Under the pieces are notes generated by a model. The model ran no database searches. It had not been told where the DNA came from and saw nothing but the letters and a program-made list of their open reading frames with translations. From Promicromonospora panici (GTDB lineage: Bacteria > Actinomycetota > Actinomycetes > Actinomycetales > Cellulomonadaceae), in the NCBI RefSeq assembly GCF_900608595.1, contig NZ_UWYY01000006.1, positions 218,942 to 282,941 of the forward strand: a stretch of DNA of 64,000 nt, in the 5' to 3' direction. Below, piece by piece: positions 44,477-53,247 of the stretch. Numbering within the stretch: position 1 is the first letter of the stretch; each line of letters opens with the position of its first letter. The translations under genes were made by a program, and so were the position numbers.

Positions 44477-44520
44477 CCGGCGAATGACGGCGCGGGGGAC
44501 GCCTACCGAACGTCTCGCAT

Positions 44521-44631
44521 GTGGACACCAGTGACCCCAAGTCGGGCCTGAACCACGACTGGCCATGGGCCAAGACCGCCGCCATCGCCTGGCAGCGACT
44601 GGACGACCTCATGCTCCCTGTGACCACCTGA
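44521..44631 (+). other. Short reading frame, possible gene remnant
   Basis: A 36-codon frame from GTG 44521 reads VDTSDPKSGLNHDWPWAKTA and onward to a TGA at 44631. It looks protein-like but has no recognised relative, no ribosome site and no upstream extension (a TGA lies 36 bases before the GTG). The surrounding 44477-44815 holds no other gene I can support. Confidence 0.2.
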
Positions 44632-44815
44632 CTGCCGGACCCCGTCCCGAGACAACGAGAGGAGCGCCCGGGCCCCTGGAACCCGGCGCCGCGGCGACCC
44701 GCGGACCTCCGCCACGCCCCGACCCCGGAGACGACGCCCCACCAGCCCGATCAACCAGCGATGTCATCCCGCTGACTCATCGAGGCCGATCTACCTACTA
44801 CCCGAACAATCGAGG

Positions 44816-45082
44816 TTAACGATCGACGCGGTCGAACCGGACCAATTGGTCCACATCCGCATTCTCCACGCCTGGATTTATTGCTATACGTGACCAGTCA
44901 GGCCCAGACCCGAGCTTTCCCGCCTTTGGCCAGATCGCCAGATGTGAATCTCCACTGGAGACTTCGATCCATCCCTGATCGCCAGGATCCCAGTCGTATA
45001 CACCGTTCGGAACTCGGTTCTATTCACACTCTAAGCGCGCCCCGAAGTCGACCAGACCGGTCACTTCAACCCCGCTGCCCAT
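44816..45082 (-). pseudogene. Small gene interrupted by an in-frame amber codon
   Basis: From ATG 45082 to TAA 44816 there are 88 codons giving a coherent protein, MGSGVEVTGLVDFGARLECE then TAG (45022-45020) then NRVPNGVYDWDPGDQGWIEV, HLAIWPKAGKLGSGPDWSRI and QLVRFDRVDR. The part after the TAG has no start codon of its own yet is clearly protein-like, with a Trp/Asp/Gly pattern typical of small actinobacterial immunity-type proteins. A single stop codon in otherwise good sequence suggests recent loss, or less likely readthrough. The start overlaps the end of another frame ending GLEAEIATLDGQRG, as in coupled operons. Confidence 0.5.
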
Positions 45083-45445
45083 CCAGCGTCGCGATCTCCG
45101 CCTCAAGCCCGTCACTGGGGTCGGCAGGCTGAAAAGACCAACAGCATCCGGCGGGCCGGCGGCTTCATTTGCCGCCCCGCCACGCGATGCGATCAGCATG
45201 GCAATTTGCGATCCAACAACAATCTGCACCAGATGCCGACTGTGCACCACACGACTCCACCTGCATAGATCCGGAGATCGTTCCAGTTTTCCTCGCTCGC
45301 TGTAGTAGACCATCCACCGATCCGACTCAGGCACCAAGCTGTAGGGCTCGTCGACGTCCGTCCCGATGCTGCACGCGCCACTCGGGACGTTGTGCAACCG
45401 CAGAGCAGTTTCAAGGTCCTGGATGGTCACCAAAGGTCTCGTCAA
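45020..45445 (-). CDS. Decayed small hypothetical protein with YYSERG motif
   Basis: An open frame of 141 codons from TTG 45445 (or GTG 45430). Only the first 50 residues look conserved: VTIQDLETALRLHNVPSGAC, DVDEPYSLVP and WMVYYSERG, which match in pattern a widespread family of about 80-120-residue actinobacterial orphan proteins often found in immunity-gene groups. After YYSERG the frame turns Arg/Ser-rich and unlike protein; plausible continuations lie in other frames (one ends LEAEIATLDGQRG near 45066). The gene is probably frameshifted after codon 50. Lower GC than its neighbours. Confidence 0.35.
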   Translation of the reverse strand: MTRPLVTIQDLETALRLHNVPSGACSIGTDVDEPYSLVPESDRWMVYYSERGKLERSPDLCRWSRVVHSRHLVQIVVGSQIAMLIASRGGAANEAAGPPDAVGLFSLPTPVTGLRRRSRRWMGSGVEVTGLVDFGARLECE

Positions 45446-45488
45446 AGATTCCTACCGGGAGCGACTCGGACGGCGCCTCCCGCCACAC

Positions 45489-45858
45489 TCATTTGACGAA
45501 AGTGCTACCCGAGTCTTCCAGATTTACCAGAGAGGCGGACCCGGTACCCACTCCAGGTTGAGGCCATTACGTCGCCGTCGCTCGTCAGCGTAAATCCCAC
45601 GAAGCAGTCATTAGGTCCACCGTCAGGCAACTCAGCACGCCAGAGAATGTCCGAGCCAGATCCAATCTTCACTAGGTTGCGAACCTCTCCCTCGCCCACA
45701 GGAGGATCGAGAAGCACAATGGACGAGTTATGGTCAGGCAATACTTCCACCTCCACGACTGGTAATCCATCAGGTCGGCCCCTCCACTCAAGAGGAGGGA
45801 GATCACGCGAAATGCGCAGATCGCCGTCCTCCAAGGAGAAATGGGTTCTAGTCGTCAT
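45489..45858 (-). pseudogene. Small hypothetical protein with a late frameshift
   Basis: From ATG 45858 the frame gives 117 aa ending at 45505: RTHFSLEDGDLRISRDLPPL, VVEVEVLPDHNSSIVLLDPP, DILWRAELPDGGPNDCFVGF and VMASTWSGYRVRLSGKSGRL. This pattern (W-R-A then a D-x-F/Y-V strand, then A-x-x-W-S-G) is common in small orphan proteins of actinobacteria. The expected C-terminal strand ending in a Lys appears in another frame as DSGSTFVK, stopping at 45489, so a one-base shift near the end is likely. The rest may still fold. Confidence 0.45.
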
Positions 45859-45933
45859 TGAAGCGGCACTTCCTTGCCAAACCTTGAGGGGGTGTTTGGT
45901 AGCAGCGGAAATTGAAGGGCGTCGACCGCAACG

Positions 45934-46074
45934 TCATTGACCACGCCCGCGCTTTCGCTCTGCGCGCTTCATCAACCAATAAACCGCGAGAGCGACAACC
46001 ACGACCGCTCCACCGACGAAGACCACCCCAGTAAGGCCGATGAGCAGTACGATCCCATCATATTCCCACTCCAT
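45934..46074 (-). CDS. Very small single-pass membrane protein
   Basis: 46 aa from ATG 46074 to TGA 45934: MEWEYDGIVLLIGLTGVVFV, one long hydrophobic helix, and a basic tail MKRAERKRGRGQ. The layout is outside-acidic, inside-basic. It is in line with the other minus-strand genes of the island. A weak AGGG lies about 8 bp before the start. Function unknown. Confidence 0.5.
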   Translation of the reverse strand: MEWEYDGIVLLIGLTGVVFVGGAVVVVALAVYWLMKRAERKRGRGQ

Positions 46075-46115
46075 GTCGGAGCCCTACCCTTGATCTGAAA
46101 AGGTGCTGGCCAGCA

Positions 46116-46406
46116 TCATTGAACAGCGCGATACTGCGTCAATCTGTTCAGGCTCACGAGACAACCGGCCCAAAAATACATCATCAAACAACCCATGATC
46201 AGAAATCCTATCCCGACCTTCATTGCCGTTCGACCCACATTCGGCTTGCCGAACGCGGAATCCATTGTCTCTCGAAAACCACGCGGAATCGGCCGATCCC
46301 CCTTCGGTTCGAACCAGCGATCATTTCTCTGATTGAATAGCAGGCTGAGAATTCCGGCAGCAATCTATGCCGTAGCTGCAATAAAGATCACGGGATGCAC
46401 GGGCAT
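46116..46406 (-). pseudogene. Small two-helix membrane protein gene with in-frame amber codon
   Basis: ATG 46406 to TGA 46116 is a 97-codon frame: MPVHPVIFIAATA, TAG at 46367-46365, then IAAGILSLLFNQRNDRWFEP, a loop, and a second helix KVGIGFLIMGCLMMYFWAGC ending LTQYRAVQ. The TAG falls in the middle of the first membrane helix, which is otherwise continuous. This is the second amber-interrupted small gene within 1.4 kb on the same strand. Only methionines in the loop could restart translation. Confidence 0.5.
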
Positions 46407-46453
46407 CCCCAACTACGTCCGTCAAGGTTTGATTCACGCATTCTTATTCCCGA

Positions 46454-46972
46454 TCACGCGCTAGCCCATGGCTCACGGTTCTCGCGTCGTCGCCGTCGAC
46501 GACTCCGCCTGACCAGCACAGATATCGGCACCATGGCCACGACGAGAATTGTCCCGAGCGCGGCGAAGAAAGCGCCGATCTCAGCACCAAGAAGCGCGAT
46601 GATGGACTGATCATCCATGCCTGCGGACCGCGGCCCGAGCTGCGCTTCCAGCTCCGCATACGAGGCGACCGTCACCTCGTCCTGATACTCGATGAGCAGC
46701 GTATCGAACCGCACCGGCAACTCATTCCAGATCAATGTGGCGGCACCTTCCCGCGCGGCATCGTCGTCCATGGGATCACCGACCAGAACCACCTCGACCC
46801 TGTCCTCCGACCGCTTCGTGCCTTCGAAGTGGCGTACGTGCACGCCGGCATCGTCGAACCCGAGCGCTATGAGCTCACTTCGGATCTGCGCCAACTCCGA
46901 ATACGAAGAGCACCCGGCGAGTATCCCGAGAAGGGCGATCGCCACAACGAGCCAACCAGAACGTTTCGGCAT
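46454..46972 (-). CDS. Hypothetical lipoprotein with C-terminal membrane helix
   Basis: 172 aa. Signal WLVVAIALLGILAGC with lipobox Cys21, a soluble domain of about 110 residues (ELAQIRSELIALGFDDAGVHV, RVEVVLVGDPMDDDAAREGAATLIW) and a C-terminal helix IGAFFAALGTILVVAMVPISVLV followed by a very basic tail. Both ends are therefore membrane-attached. Start 46972 has GGGGAGG 6 bp upstream, a strong site. It is the first and best-preserved gene of the minus-strand island. No function recognised. The 46973-47177 stretch upstream holds nothing I can assign apart from that ribosome site. Confidence 0.7.
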   Translation of the reverse strand: MPKRSGWLVVAIALLGILAGCSSYSELAQIRSELIALGFDDAGVHVRHFEGTKRSEDRVEVVLVGDPMDDDAAREGAATLIWNELPVRFDTLLIEYQDEVTVASYAELEAQLGPRSAGMDDQSIIALLGAEIGAFFAALGTILVVAMVPISVLVRRSRRRRRRENREPWASA

Positions 46973-47177
46973 CACGATCCTCCCCAACCTCACTAGGTTT
47001 CACGAGAGACCGAGAGCCAAGACCGTTCTCGCGAACTGGCATGGATCGAACCAGGCCCTACACAGTTCGCGCCAGTACCGAAGCAGGTGAATGACCTGGT
47101 GGTGCGGCGATGTGCTTGTCATACGGTGCCGTTGGACAACTTTGGCAACGCGACCGACCCAACGGATGCGACCGCTC

Positions 47178-48005
47178 TCAGCCCACCGCCCGCGTAGCCG
47201 CGATCGTCCCCAGCAACGACAGCGCCTCCGCCGCCGGCGAACCCGGCGTCGCGTGATAAACCACGAGCTCCTGCCCTGGCGCCCCACGCACGTCGAATAC
47301 GTGCACGCGCAGCTCCATGTGACCGACCTCGGGATGCAGGAACCGCTTCGAGGTCAGCCGCTTCCCCCGCGCGTCGTGCTGGTCCCACATCGTCACGAAG
47401 TCCGGGCTCTTCACGCGCAGCTCGTCGACCACGCCCCGGATGGCGGGATCGCCCGGCGTCAGCCCGTCGGCCAGGCGGAGCCCGGCGACCGTGTTCTCCG
47501 CGACCAGGTGCCAGTCCGGGTAGAAGGTCCGCGCGCCCGGGTCGAGGAACGTCGCACGCGTCAGGTTCCGCGAGAACGGAAAACCCCCGAACAGCGCCTC
47601 GCCGAGCGGATTGGCCGCGAGCACGTCGAACGCCCGCCCGAGCACGATCGCCGGGCTGTCCCGCCACGAGAGCATGAGCTCCAGCAGCGACGCGTCCGCC
47701 TCCTCGACCGGCACCGGCGGCTCCGGCCGCGGGCTCAGGCCGGCCAGCCGGTACAGGTGCTGCCGGCCGTCGTGGTCCAGGCGCAGCACCTCGCCGAGCG
47801 AGTCCAGCACCTGCGGTGACGGGCTCACCTCGCGCCCCTGCTCCAGCCGGACGTAGTAGTCCACACTGACGCCGGTCAGCATCGCCACTTCTTCACGCCG
47901 CAGGCCGACGACGCGGCGCCTCCCGTACACGGGCAGGCCGAGCGCCTCCGGCGTCAGCTGGGCCCGCCTGCTGCGCAGGTAGTCGCCGAGCGGTGATGAG
48001 GTCAT
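47178..48005 (-). CDS. XRE-family regulator with MmyB-like ligand domain
   Basis: 275 aa. N-terminal helix-turn-helix (about 8-75: GDYLRSRRAQLTPEALG, RRVVGLRREEVAMLTGVSVDYYVRLEQGRE) and an MmyB-like PAS-related C-terminal domain (FDVLAANPLGEALFGGF, GHMELRVHVFDVRGAPGQELVVYHATPGS). This family in actinobacteria regularly controls a divergent short-chain dehydrogenase, as here. The effector may be a fatty acid or small aromatic. Confidence 0.93.
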   Translation of the reverse strand: MTSSPLGDYLRSRRAQLTPEALGLPVYGRRRVVGLRREEVAMLTGVSVDYYVRLEQGREVSPSPQVLDSLGEVLRLDHDGRQHLYRLAGLSPRPEPPVPVEEADASLLELMLSWRDSPAIVLGRAFDVLAANPLGEALFGGFPFSRNLTRATFLDPGARTFYPDWHLVAENTVAGLRLADGLTPGDPAIRGVVDELRVKSPDFVTMWDQHDARGKRLTSKRFLHPEVGHMELRVHVFDVRGAPGQELVVYHATPGSPAAEALSLLGTIAATRAVG

Positions 48006-48105
48006 GCCTTCGACCGTACTCGTCCCGCCGGGCGTATCCAGGGTGTGTGGCACCCAGGAAGACCGCGTCCTTCCTGGGCTCCGTACGGCACCGCAGCCTG
48101 GAGCC

Positions 48106-48858
48106 ATGACAACCAAAGCAGACACGAACACCCAGACCGCCAAGGTCGTCCTCGTCACCGGCGCCAGCAGCGGCATCGGCGAGGCCACCGCGCTCCGCCT
48201 GGCGGCGGAGGGCCACCAGGTCGTCCTCGGCGCCCGCCGCACGGACCGCCTCCAGGCACTGACAGAAAAGATCAAGGCCGACGGCGGCCAGGCCACCGCC
48301 CAGCGCCTCGACGTGACCGACCGCGACGCCGTCCGCGACGTCGTCGACGAGGTCGTCGAGGAGCACGGGCGCATCGACGTCATCGTGAACAACGCCGGGA
48401 TCATGCCGCTGTCCAGGCTCGACGCGCTCCTCGTGGACGAGTGGGACCAGATGATCGACGTCAACGTCAAGGGACTGCTGCACGGGATCGCCGCGGTGCT
48501 GCCGCACTTCGCGCGGCAGGGCGGCGGGCACGTCGTGACGGTCGCGTCGGTCGGCGCGCACGAGGTGTATCCGACGTCCGCCGTGTACTCCGCCACCAAG
48601 TTCGCGGCCTGGGCGATCACCGAGGGTCTCCGCATGGAGGCCGACCCGAGCATCCGCACCACCACGATCACGCCCGGCACGGTCGAGAGCGAGCTGGCCG
48701 AGCACATCTCCGACCCCGGGGCGCAGACCTACATGAAGACCTTCCGCCGCAACCTCATCCCCGCCGACGCGATAGCCCGCGCCATCTCGTTCGCCCTCGA
48801 CCAGCCGGCCGACGTCGACGTGAACGAGATCATCGTCCGCCCGGCGGCCCAGCGATGA
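48106..48858 (+). CDS. SDR-family oxidoreductase
   Basis: 250 aa classical short-chain dehydrogenase. NADP loop VTGASSGIGEATALRL, ARRTDRL (an Arg-Arg pair favouring NADPH), NNAG, catalytic Ser in TVASVGAHE and YSATK active-site Tyr/Lys. The substrate is unknown. Divergent from the XRE regulator and coupled by ATGA to a second SDR. Confidence 0.93.
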   Translation: MTTKADTNTQTAKVVLVTGASSGIGEATALRLAAEGHQVVLGARRTDRLQALTEKIKADGGQATAQRLDVTDRDAVRDVVDEVVEEHGRIDVIVNNAGIMPLSRLDALLVDEWDQMIDVNVKGLLHGIAAVLPHFARQGGGHVVTVASVGAHEVYPTSAVYSATKFAAWAITEGLRMEADPSIRTTTITPGTVESELAEHISDPGAQTYMKTFRRNLIPADAIARAISFALDQPADVDVNEIIVRPAAQR

Positions 48859-49721
48859 ACGCGGGGACCACCGGACGGCCCAAGGTCTGGTTCATCACCG
48901 GCGCATCCCGCGGCTTCGGCCGCGAGTTCGCCCGCGCGGCCCTGCGCCGCGGCGACCGCGTGGCCGCCACCGCCCGCTCCCTCTCGGCGCTCGACGATCT
49001 CGTGGCGGAGCACGGCGACCGGCTCCTGCCGCTCCAGCTCGACGTCACCGACCGCGCCGCCGACGAGGCCGCCGTCCGGCAGGCGCACGAACGGTTCGGG
49101 CGGATCGACGTCGTCGTCAACAATGCCGGGTACGGACACTTCGGCGCCGTCGAGGAGGTCACCGAGGCGGAGCTGCGCGCCCAGCTCGAGACGAACTTCT
49201 TCGGTGCGATATGGGTGACTCGGGCAGCCCTGCCGATCCTGCGCGGGCAGGGCAGCGGGCACGTGGTGCAGATGTCGAGCATCGGCGGCGTCGGTGCCTT
49301 CGCCAACCTCGGCGCGTACCACGCCTCGAAGTGGGCCCTGGAGGCCATCAGCGAGTCGCTGGCGATCGAGGTCGAGCCGCTGGGCATCCACGTGACCCTC
49401 GTGGAGCCCGGCGGCTTCGACACCGACTGGGCGGGGCCGTCCGCCCGCACCTCCGCGCCCTCGGAGACCTACGACTTCGTCCGTGAGGCCGCTGCCCGAC
49501 GCCGGGGCGCGCAGGCACCCGGCTCCCCCGCCGCGGCCGCCGCCGCGCTGCTGGAGGTCGTGGACAGCGAGCACCCGCCGCTGCGCGCCCTGTTCGGCGC
49601 GCAGGCCCAGCAGATCGTCACCGGGATCTACGAGCGCCGCCTCCAGACCTGGCGGGACGGCGCGGACCTGGCCCGGCTTTCGCACGGCGAGACCTCACAA
49701 GGTGCTCCCGCTGGCGGGTGA
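48855..49721 (+). CDS. SDR-family oxidoreductase
   Basis: 288 aa. NAD(P) loop ITGASRGFGREFARAAL, NNAGYGHFGAVEEV, catalytic MSSIGG and YHASK, as in the Rv2073c-like/17-beta-hydroxysteroid group of SDRs. Overlaps the first SDR by four bases. The C-terminal region (RRGAQAPGSPAAAAAALLEVV) is longer than in minimal SDRs. The 3' end overlaps the end of the frameshifted MFS gene on the other strand by 27 bp. Confidence 0.92.
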   Translation: MNAGTTGRPKVWFITGASRGFGREFARAALRRGDRVAATARSLSALDDLVAEHGDRLLPLQLDVTDRAADEAAVRQAHERFGRIDVVVNNAGYGHFGAVEEVTEAELRAQLETNFFGAIWVTRAALPILRGQGSGHVVQMSSIGGVGAFANLGAYHASKWALEAISESLAIEVEPLGIHVTLVEPGGFDTDWAGPSARTSAPSETYDFVREAAARRRGAQAPGSPAAAAAALLEVVDSEHPPLRALFGAQAQQIVTGIYERRLQTWRDGADLARLSHGETSQGAPAGG

Positions 49722-50974
49722 GGTATCCGCCACGGAAGTCGGGCCTGTGCCTCGGACCCTGGCCAATACGAGCACTCCTGCGCTCACCGCGAGGAGCGAG
49801 GCGGCCAGGGTCACCGTGGTTCCCGACCCCACTGCTCCCGAGACCGCGGCAGGCTGGAAGCACAGACAATCTCGCCGATGTACTCGGCTTGTGCCAAGAA
49901 GGAATGGGTCGTGGCTCGAATGTCGTTCGTTGTGCGGCGATTGACCCAGATCGTGGTGATCGTCCGAATCAACGGCATGGCGATGCCGTTCGCGATGACG
50001 ACGCCCACGATGGCGCCTGTGAGGTTCGGCGCCAATCCGACCAGCGCGAAGCTGATCAGTCCCGTGACGCATGAGAGGGCCAATGCTGTGCGGGCCCCGC
50101 GATCGTCATGGAGCCGATTCTGGGCGACGGCAAGGGCGAGAACCGCGAGCGCGTAGCCGGCCAAGGAGATGGCGGTGAACCACACCGTGCCGGACGTGCC
50201 CGAAGGAAGACCGAGGCTGGACAGCCGCACCGGATAGATCCGAGCAAACGAATCACCCGCGCCGTTCACCAGGACCGTGACGACAACCAGGACACATACG
50301 GTGCGGTCGGTAACCGCGAGCCGCGCTCCCCTACGGGCGATGCCAAGCGCGACGCGGAGGTGGTCCTTGCGCACCCGGACGAAGTTGTTCTCGGGAACAG
50401 CCGCGGTGAACCATGCTCCAAGCACGAGCATCAGAACGCCCGCGCCGACGATGGCGGCCGGTCGGTCGAGGATCGTCGCGAACGCGCCGAAGACGACGAT
50501 GCCAGCCCCTGCTCCGATCATCTGCCACCGCCCCTGGGCGGCGATCAGCAGATGCATGCGCTCGGGCTGGTTGATCTCGTCCGTTGCCCACGCCACGTCC
50601 GATCCGCTGGCGAATGTCCAGGAGATTCCCCACAGCACCTGCGCCAGCATCAGCGGCAGGAAATCGGAGGACAATCCGGTCGTGATCATGGCGGCGGCCA
50701 TGAGTACGTGTGAGGTGACGATCGCCGACTTGCGGCCGATGGTGTCGGACAGCACCCCGGCCGGAATCTCGAAGATGGTGCTCGCCACGCCCTGTGCGGC
50801 GGCGATGACAAGGAGCTGTGCCGGGGACAGACCCGCATCGACCGCCATGTACAAGCTGGTGACGAGCCACCAGCCGTTGTGCAGCACAGCCCGAAGAAAG
50901 TTCCAGACCAGGAACCGGCGCGCGAGCCGTTGCGAACCGCGGTGTGCGGAACCCCGGCGCGCCGGGGGCTTCAC
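49695..50974 (-). pseudogene. MFS exporter with frameshift before the last helix
   Basis: From GTG 50974 the frame gives 387 aa with eleven helices: NFLRAVLHNGWWLVTSLYMA, FEIPAGVLSDTIGRKSAIV, EINQPERMHLLIAAQGRWQM and so on, as in macrolide- or tetracycline-type efflux MFS. It stops at 49811 after CASSLPRSREQWGREPR. In another frame the same DNA continues as AAVSGAVGSGTTVTLAASLLAVSAGVLVLARV, the missing twelfth helix, stopping at 49695. Loss of one G in CTG-GCC near 49857 explains it. It overlaps the ribosomal protection gene by GTGA. The shortened protein could still work. Confidence 0.7.
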
Positions 50975-52944
50975 TGCCGCCTCCTGCCGGTGGTGCGCAC
51001 GGGTCGGTAGTGGTCCGGGGCGGATTCGAGGACGCCCTCTCCGTGAGCCGCGCCGTACAACCCCGCACGTACCGCGTTCACCTGTGCTTTCCGCAGGGTT
51101 CCGGTGATCACTGCGATGGTCCCGGAGGTTTGGAGGGCCTCGGGGACGGCGCCGTGACGGCCTAGCAGAACGAGCACAGGGGACAGCTCGTCCGCAGGCG
51201 CTTCGAGCACGAACCGGTCGATGGGCTCGCAGACAGCCGTGCCCGCCCGCCTGAGTGCTTCGCGGACGACCAGGTCGGTCGTGCGTCGGACGTCTACGGC
51301 GCGCGGGCCCGCCGGAGGATAGTCGCTGTCGGTGACCGTGACTCGTATGTCGGCCACCTGCCACCCGTGCGGGCCGACCGCCAAGGGTTCGCGGAGGTAC
51401 TCCTGGATCGCGGCCCGGTATCCGTCGACATTGCCGTAAACGTGCAGGGGTAGCGTTGCCCGGTCCGCGGTGATGACGAGCTCTGCACCAGCGCCGGGCA
51501 CGGCCGGTTCGACGGTCACTGCGAGGGTGTAGTTGTACAGGTGGCCGGCTTCTCCCATGCGCAGCGCGGCACTGCCGGTTCCCGACGGCCGTTCGATGCA
51601 GACCACGCCGGTGTCGCGGAAGTCGACGTCGATGCCGTACTCGGCTGCCAGCGTGTCGGCCAGGACCTCCTGCTGCACTTCGCCGTAGATCCGAATCCGT
51701 GCAGCACCGCGCTCGGGCCGCAGGGCGATGAGCGGATCGATGTCGGCGAGCTCGGTGAGAGCCTGGTGCACCTCGCCCTGCCGAGCGGGATCACGGGCAA
51801 CCACCCTGGTCTCGAAGCCCGGTTCCGGCAGCGCCGTTGGCGCGGCGGTGGCGGCCGGGCGGGAGCCGATCCAGTCTCCGATCCGAGCGCCGTCGAGGCC
51901 CCGGACGCGCGCGATCTGGCCGGCCGTCGCGCAAGGGCGCTGGACGGTACCGCCGGGTTCGAAAACCTCCACGGCTGTCACGGTCGCCGACCGGTCACCA
52001 CCGAGCGACACCCGACCGCGGACGCCGAGCGTTCCGGCACGCATCCGCACCGTACAGACCCGCTGCCCTCCTGGTGGCCGTTCGACCTTGAACACCTGCG
52101 CCGCCACCGGGGCATGGTCGTCGCCGGGGGCTACGGGCAGAAGTTCGGTGACGGAACCGATCAGAGACCGGACGCCGGCACCGGTCCTGGCCGAACCGAA
52201 CAGCACCGGATGGACGGTACCGGCACGCGTGAGGCGTCCGAGGGTCGCGCGGAGCCGCTGCGGTTCAACGGGGCGATCCCGGGCGAGCCAGTCCTTGAGC
52301 AGATCCTCGTCGTGATCCGCGATCAGCCCTGTCAGACGCTCGGCCTCGGTGGGGTCGTCCCACGTGCACGGAGCGGTCTCTGCTGCGGCCGTTCCGGGGT
52401 TGTGCACGTGCCCGAGCGGTACGAGAGCCGTGCTCAGACGCCTCCGAATCCCCTCGAGGACCGTCTCGGGCGCGGCACCGGCCCTGTCGATCTTGTTGAC
52501 GAAGAAGACCACGGGGATGCCCAGGCGGTGCAGCGCCCGATACAGCACGATGGTCTGGGCCTGCACGCCTTCCACGGCGGACAGCACCAGGACCGCGCCG
52601 TCGAGGACCGCCAATGAGCGGTCGACCTCGGCGATGAAGTCGGGGTGGCCCGGAGTGTCGACAAGGTTGACGGTGACGTCATCGATCTCGAACGTCGCGA
52701 CGGCAGAGCGGATCGTGATGCCCCGTCGCCGCTCCAGGGACAGGGTGTCGGTCTGAGTCGTGCCGTCATCAACCCGGCCGGCCTGTTCGATGGCACCACC
52801 GACGTGCAGCAGTGCCTCGGTCAGGCTGGTCTTACCGGCGTCGACGTGGGCGACCACGCCCAGATTGAGCCGCCGGGCGCCGGGCGACGCGCCGGCAGCG
52901 GCAGTGTCATGGCGTACAGGGACTGCGGAGTGCGGACGGTTCAT
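50971..52944 (-). CDS. Tetracycline-resistance-type ribosomal protection protein (Tet(M)/OtrA-like)
   Basis: 657 aa translational GTPase related to EF-G. G motifs: AHVDAGKTS (33-41), RRGITI, DTPGH, NKID and GSA; then domains II to V as in Tet(M)/OtrA (EVQQEVLADTLAAEYGIDVDF, CIERPSGTG, RVTVTDSDYPPAG, DLVVREALRRAGTAVCEPIDRF, TGTLRKAQVNAVRAGL). Such proteins bind the A-site region and dislodge tetracyclines. OtrA-like proteins occur widely in actinobacteria with and without resistance. Coupling to an MFS exporter by GTGA makes a two-gene self-protection cassette. Confidence 0.92.
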   Translation of the reverse strand: MNRPHSAVPVRHDTAAAGASPGARRLNLGVVAHVDAGKTSLTEALLHVGGAIEQAGRVDDGTTQTDTLSLERRRGITIRSAVATFEIDDVTVNLVDTPGHPDFIAEVDRSLAVLDGAVLVLSAVEGVQAQTIVLYRALHRLGIPVVFFVNKIDRAGAAPETVLEGIRRRLSTALVPLGHVHNPGTAAAETAPCTWDDPTEAERLTGLIADHDEDLLKDWLARDRPVEPQRLRATLGRLTRAGTVHPVLFGSARTGAGVRSLIGSVTELLPVAPGDDHAPVAAQVFKVERPPGGQRVCTVRMRAGTLGVRGRVSLGGDRSATVTAVEVFEPGGTVQRPCATAGQIARVRGLDGARIGDWIGSRPAATAAPTALPEPGFETRVVARDPARQGEVHQALTELADIDPLIALRPERGAARIRIYGEVQQEVLADTLAAEYGIDVDFRDTGVVCIERPSGTGSAALRMGEAGHLYNYTLAVTVEPAVPGAGAELVITADRATLPLHVYGNVDGYRAAIQEYLREPLAVGPHGWQVADIRVTVTDSDYPPAGPRAVDVRRTTDLVVREALRRAGTAVCEPIDRFVLEAPADELSPVLVLLGRHGAVPEALQTSGTIAVITGTLRKAQVNAVRAGLYGAAHGEGVLESAPDHYRPVRTTGRRRQ

Positions 52945-53042
52945 GGCTCCTCGTGTGCAGGTCGGCGATGGCGGGGCACACGAATTCGCGCATGATGGGG
53001 TCCGTTTCTGTCGGCTGATCGCGGAACGACTTGTCAGACGCG

Positions 53043-53072
53043 ATGTTCCAAGAGGCCATCCGGCACTGTCAA
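53043..53072 (-). promoter_or_regulatory. Promoter of the ribosomal protection gene
   Basis: On the minus strand, TTGACA (53072-53067) and GAACAT (53048-53043) are separated by 18 bp, giving a vegetative-type promoter with a perfect -35. The mRNA leader would be about 90 nt. An out-of-frame ATG in the leader opens a frame beginning MASWNIASDKSF, so leader-based control as in tet(M) is conceivable. Nothing else is evident in 52945-53150. Confidence 0.45.
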
Positions 53073-53150
53073 CGCAATTCCGCGCGAGCGGCGGCTGTAG
53101 ACCTGGCAGGACGGCACGGAGCTGGCTCGCCGATCCCACGGCAAGACGGA

Positions 53151-53229
53151 CTGACCCGTGTTCAGCAGGCTGAGCGGGACCGTAATCTCGAGGATTCCGG
53201 CCCCTCTGAGCCTGCTGAACACGGGTCAG
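53151..53229. repeat. Palindrome family C, intact copy
   Basis: A 21-bp perfect inverted repeat: CTGACCCGTGTTCAGCAGGC plus T (53151-53171) and its complement (53209-53229), with a 37-base loop. A degenerate relative lies at 13125-13204. It follows the FAD-monooxygenase gene end and precedes the resistance promoter, so it may insulate them as a terminator. Confidence 0.85.
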
Positions 53230-53247
53230 GAAGGGTCGTCGACCCGG

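Noticed and set aside
44477..47177. Insertion sequence or prophage
   Set aside because: No transposase, integrase, terminal inverted repeats or phage structural genes could be found; only small orphan-type genes are present.
52945..53000. A complete tet(M)-style attenuator with leader peptide
   Set aside because: A leader ATG exists, but its frame runs into the main gene and no terminator/antiterminator pair was seen.
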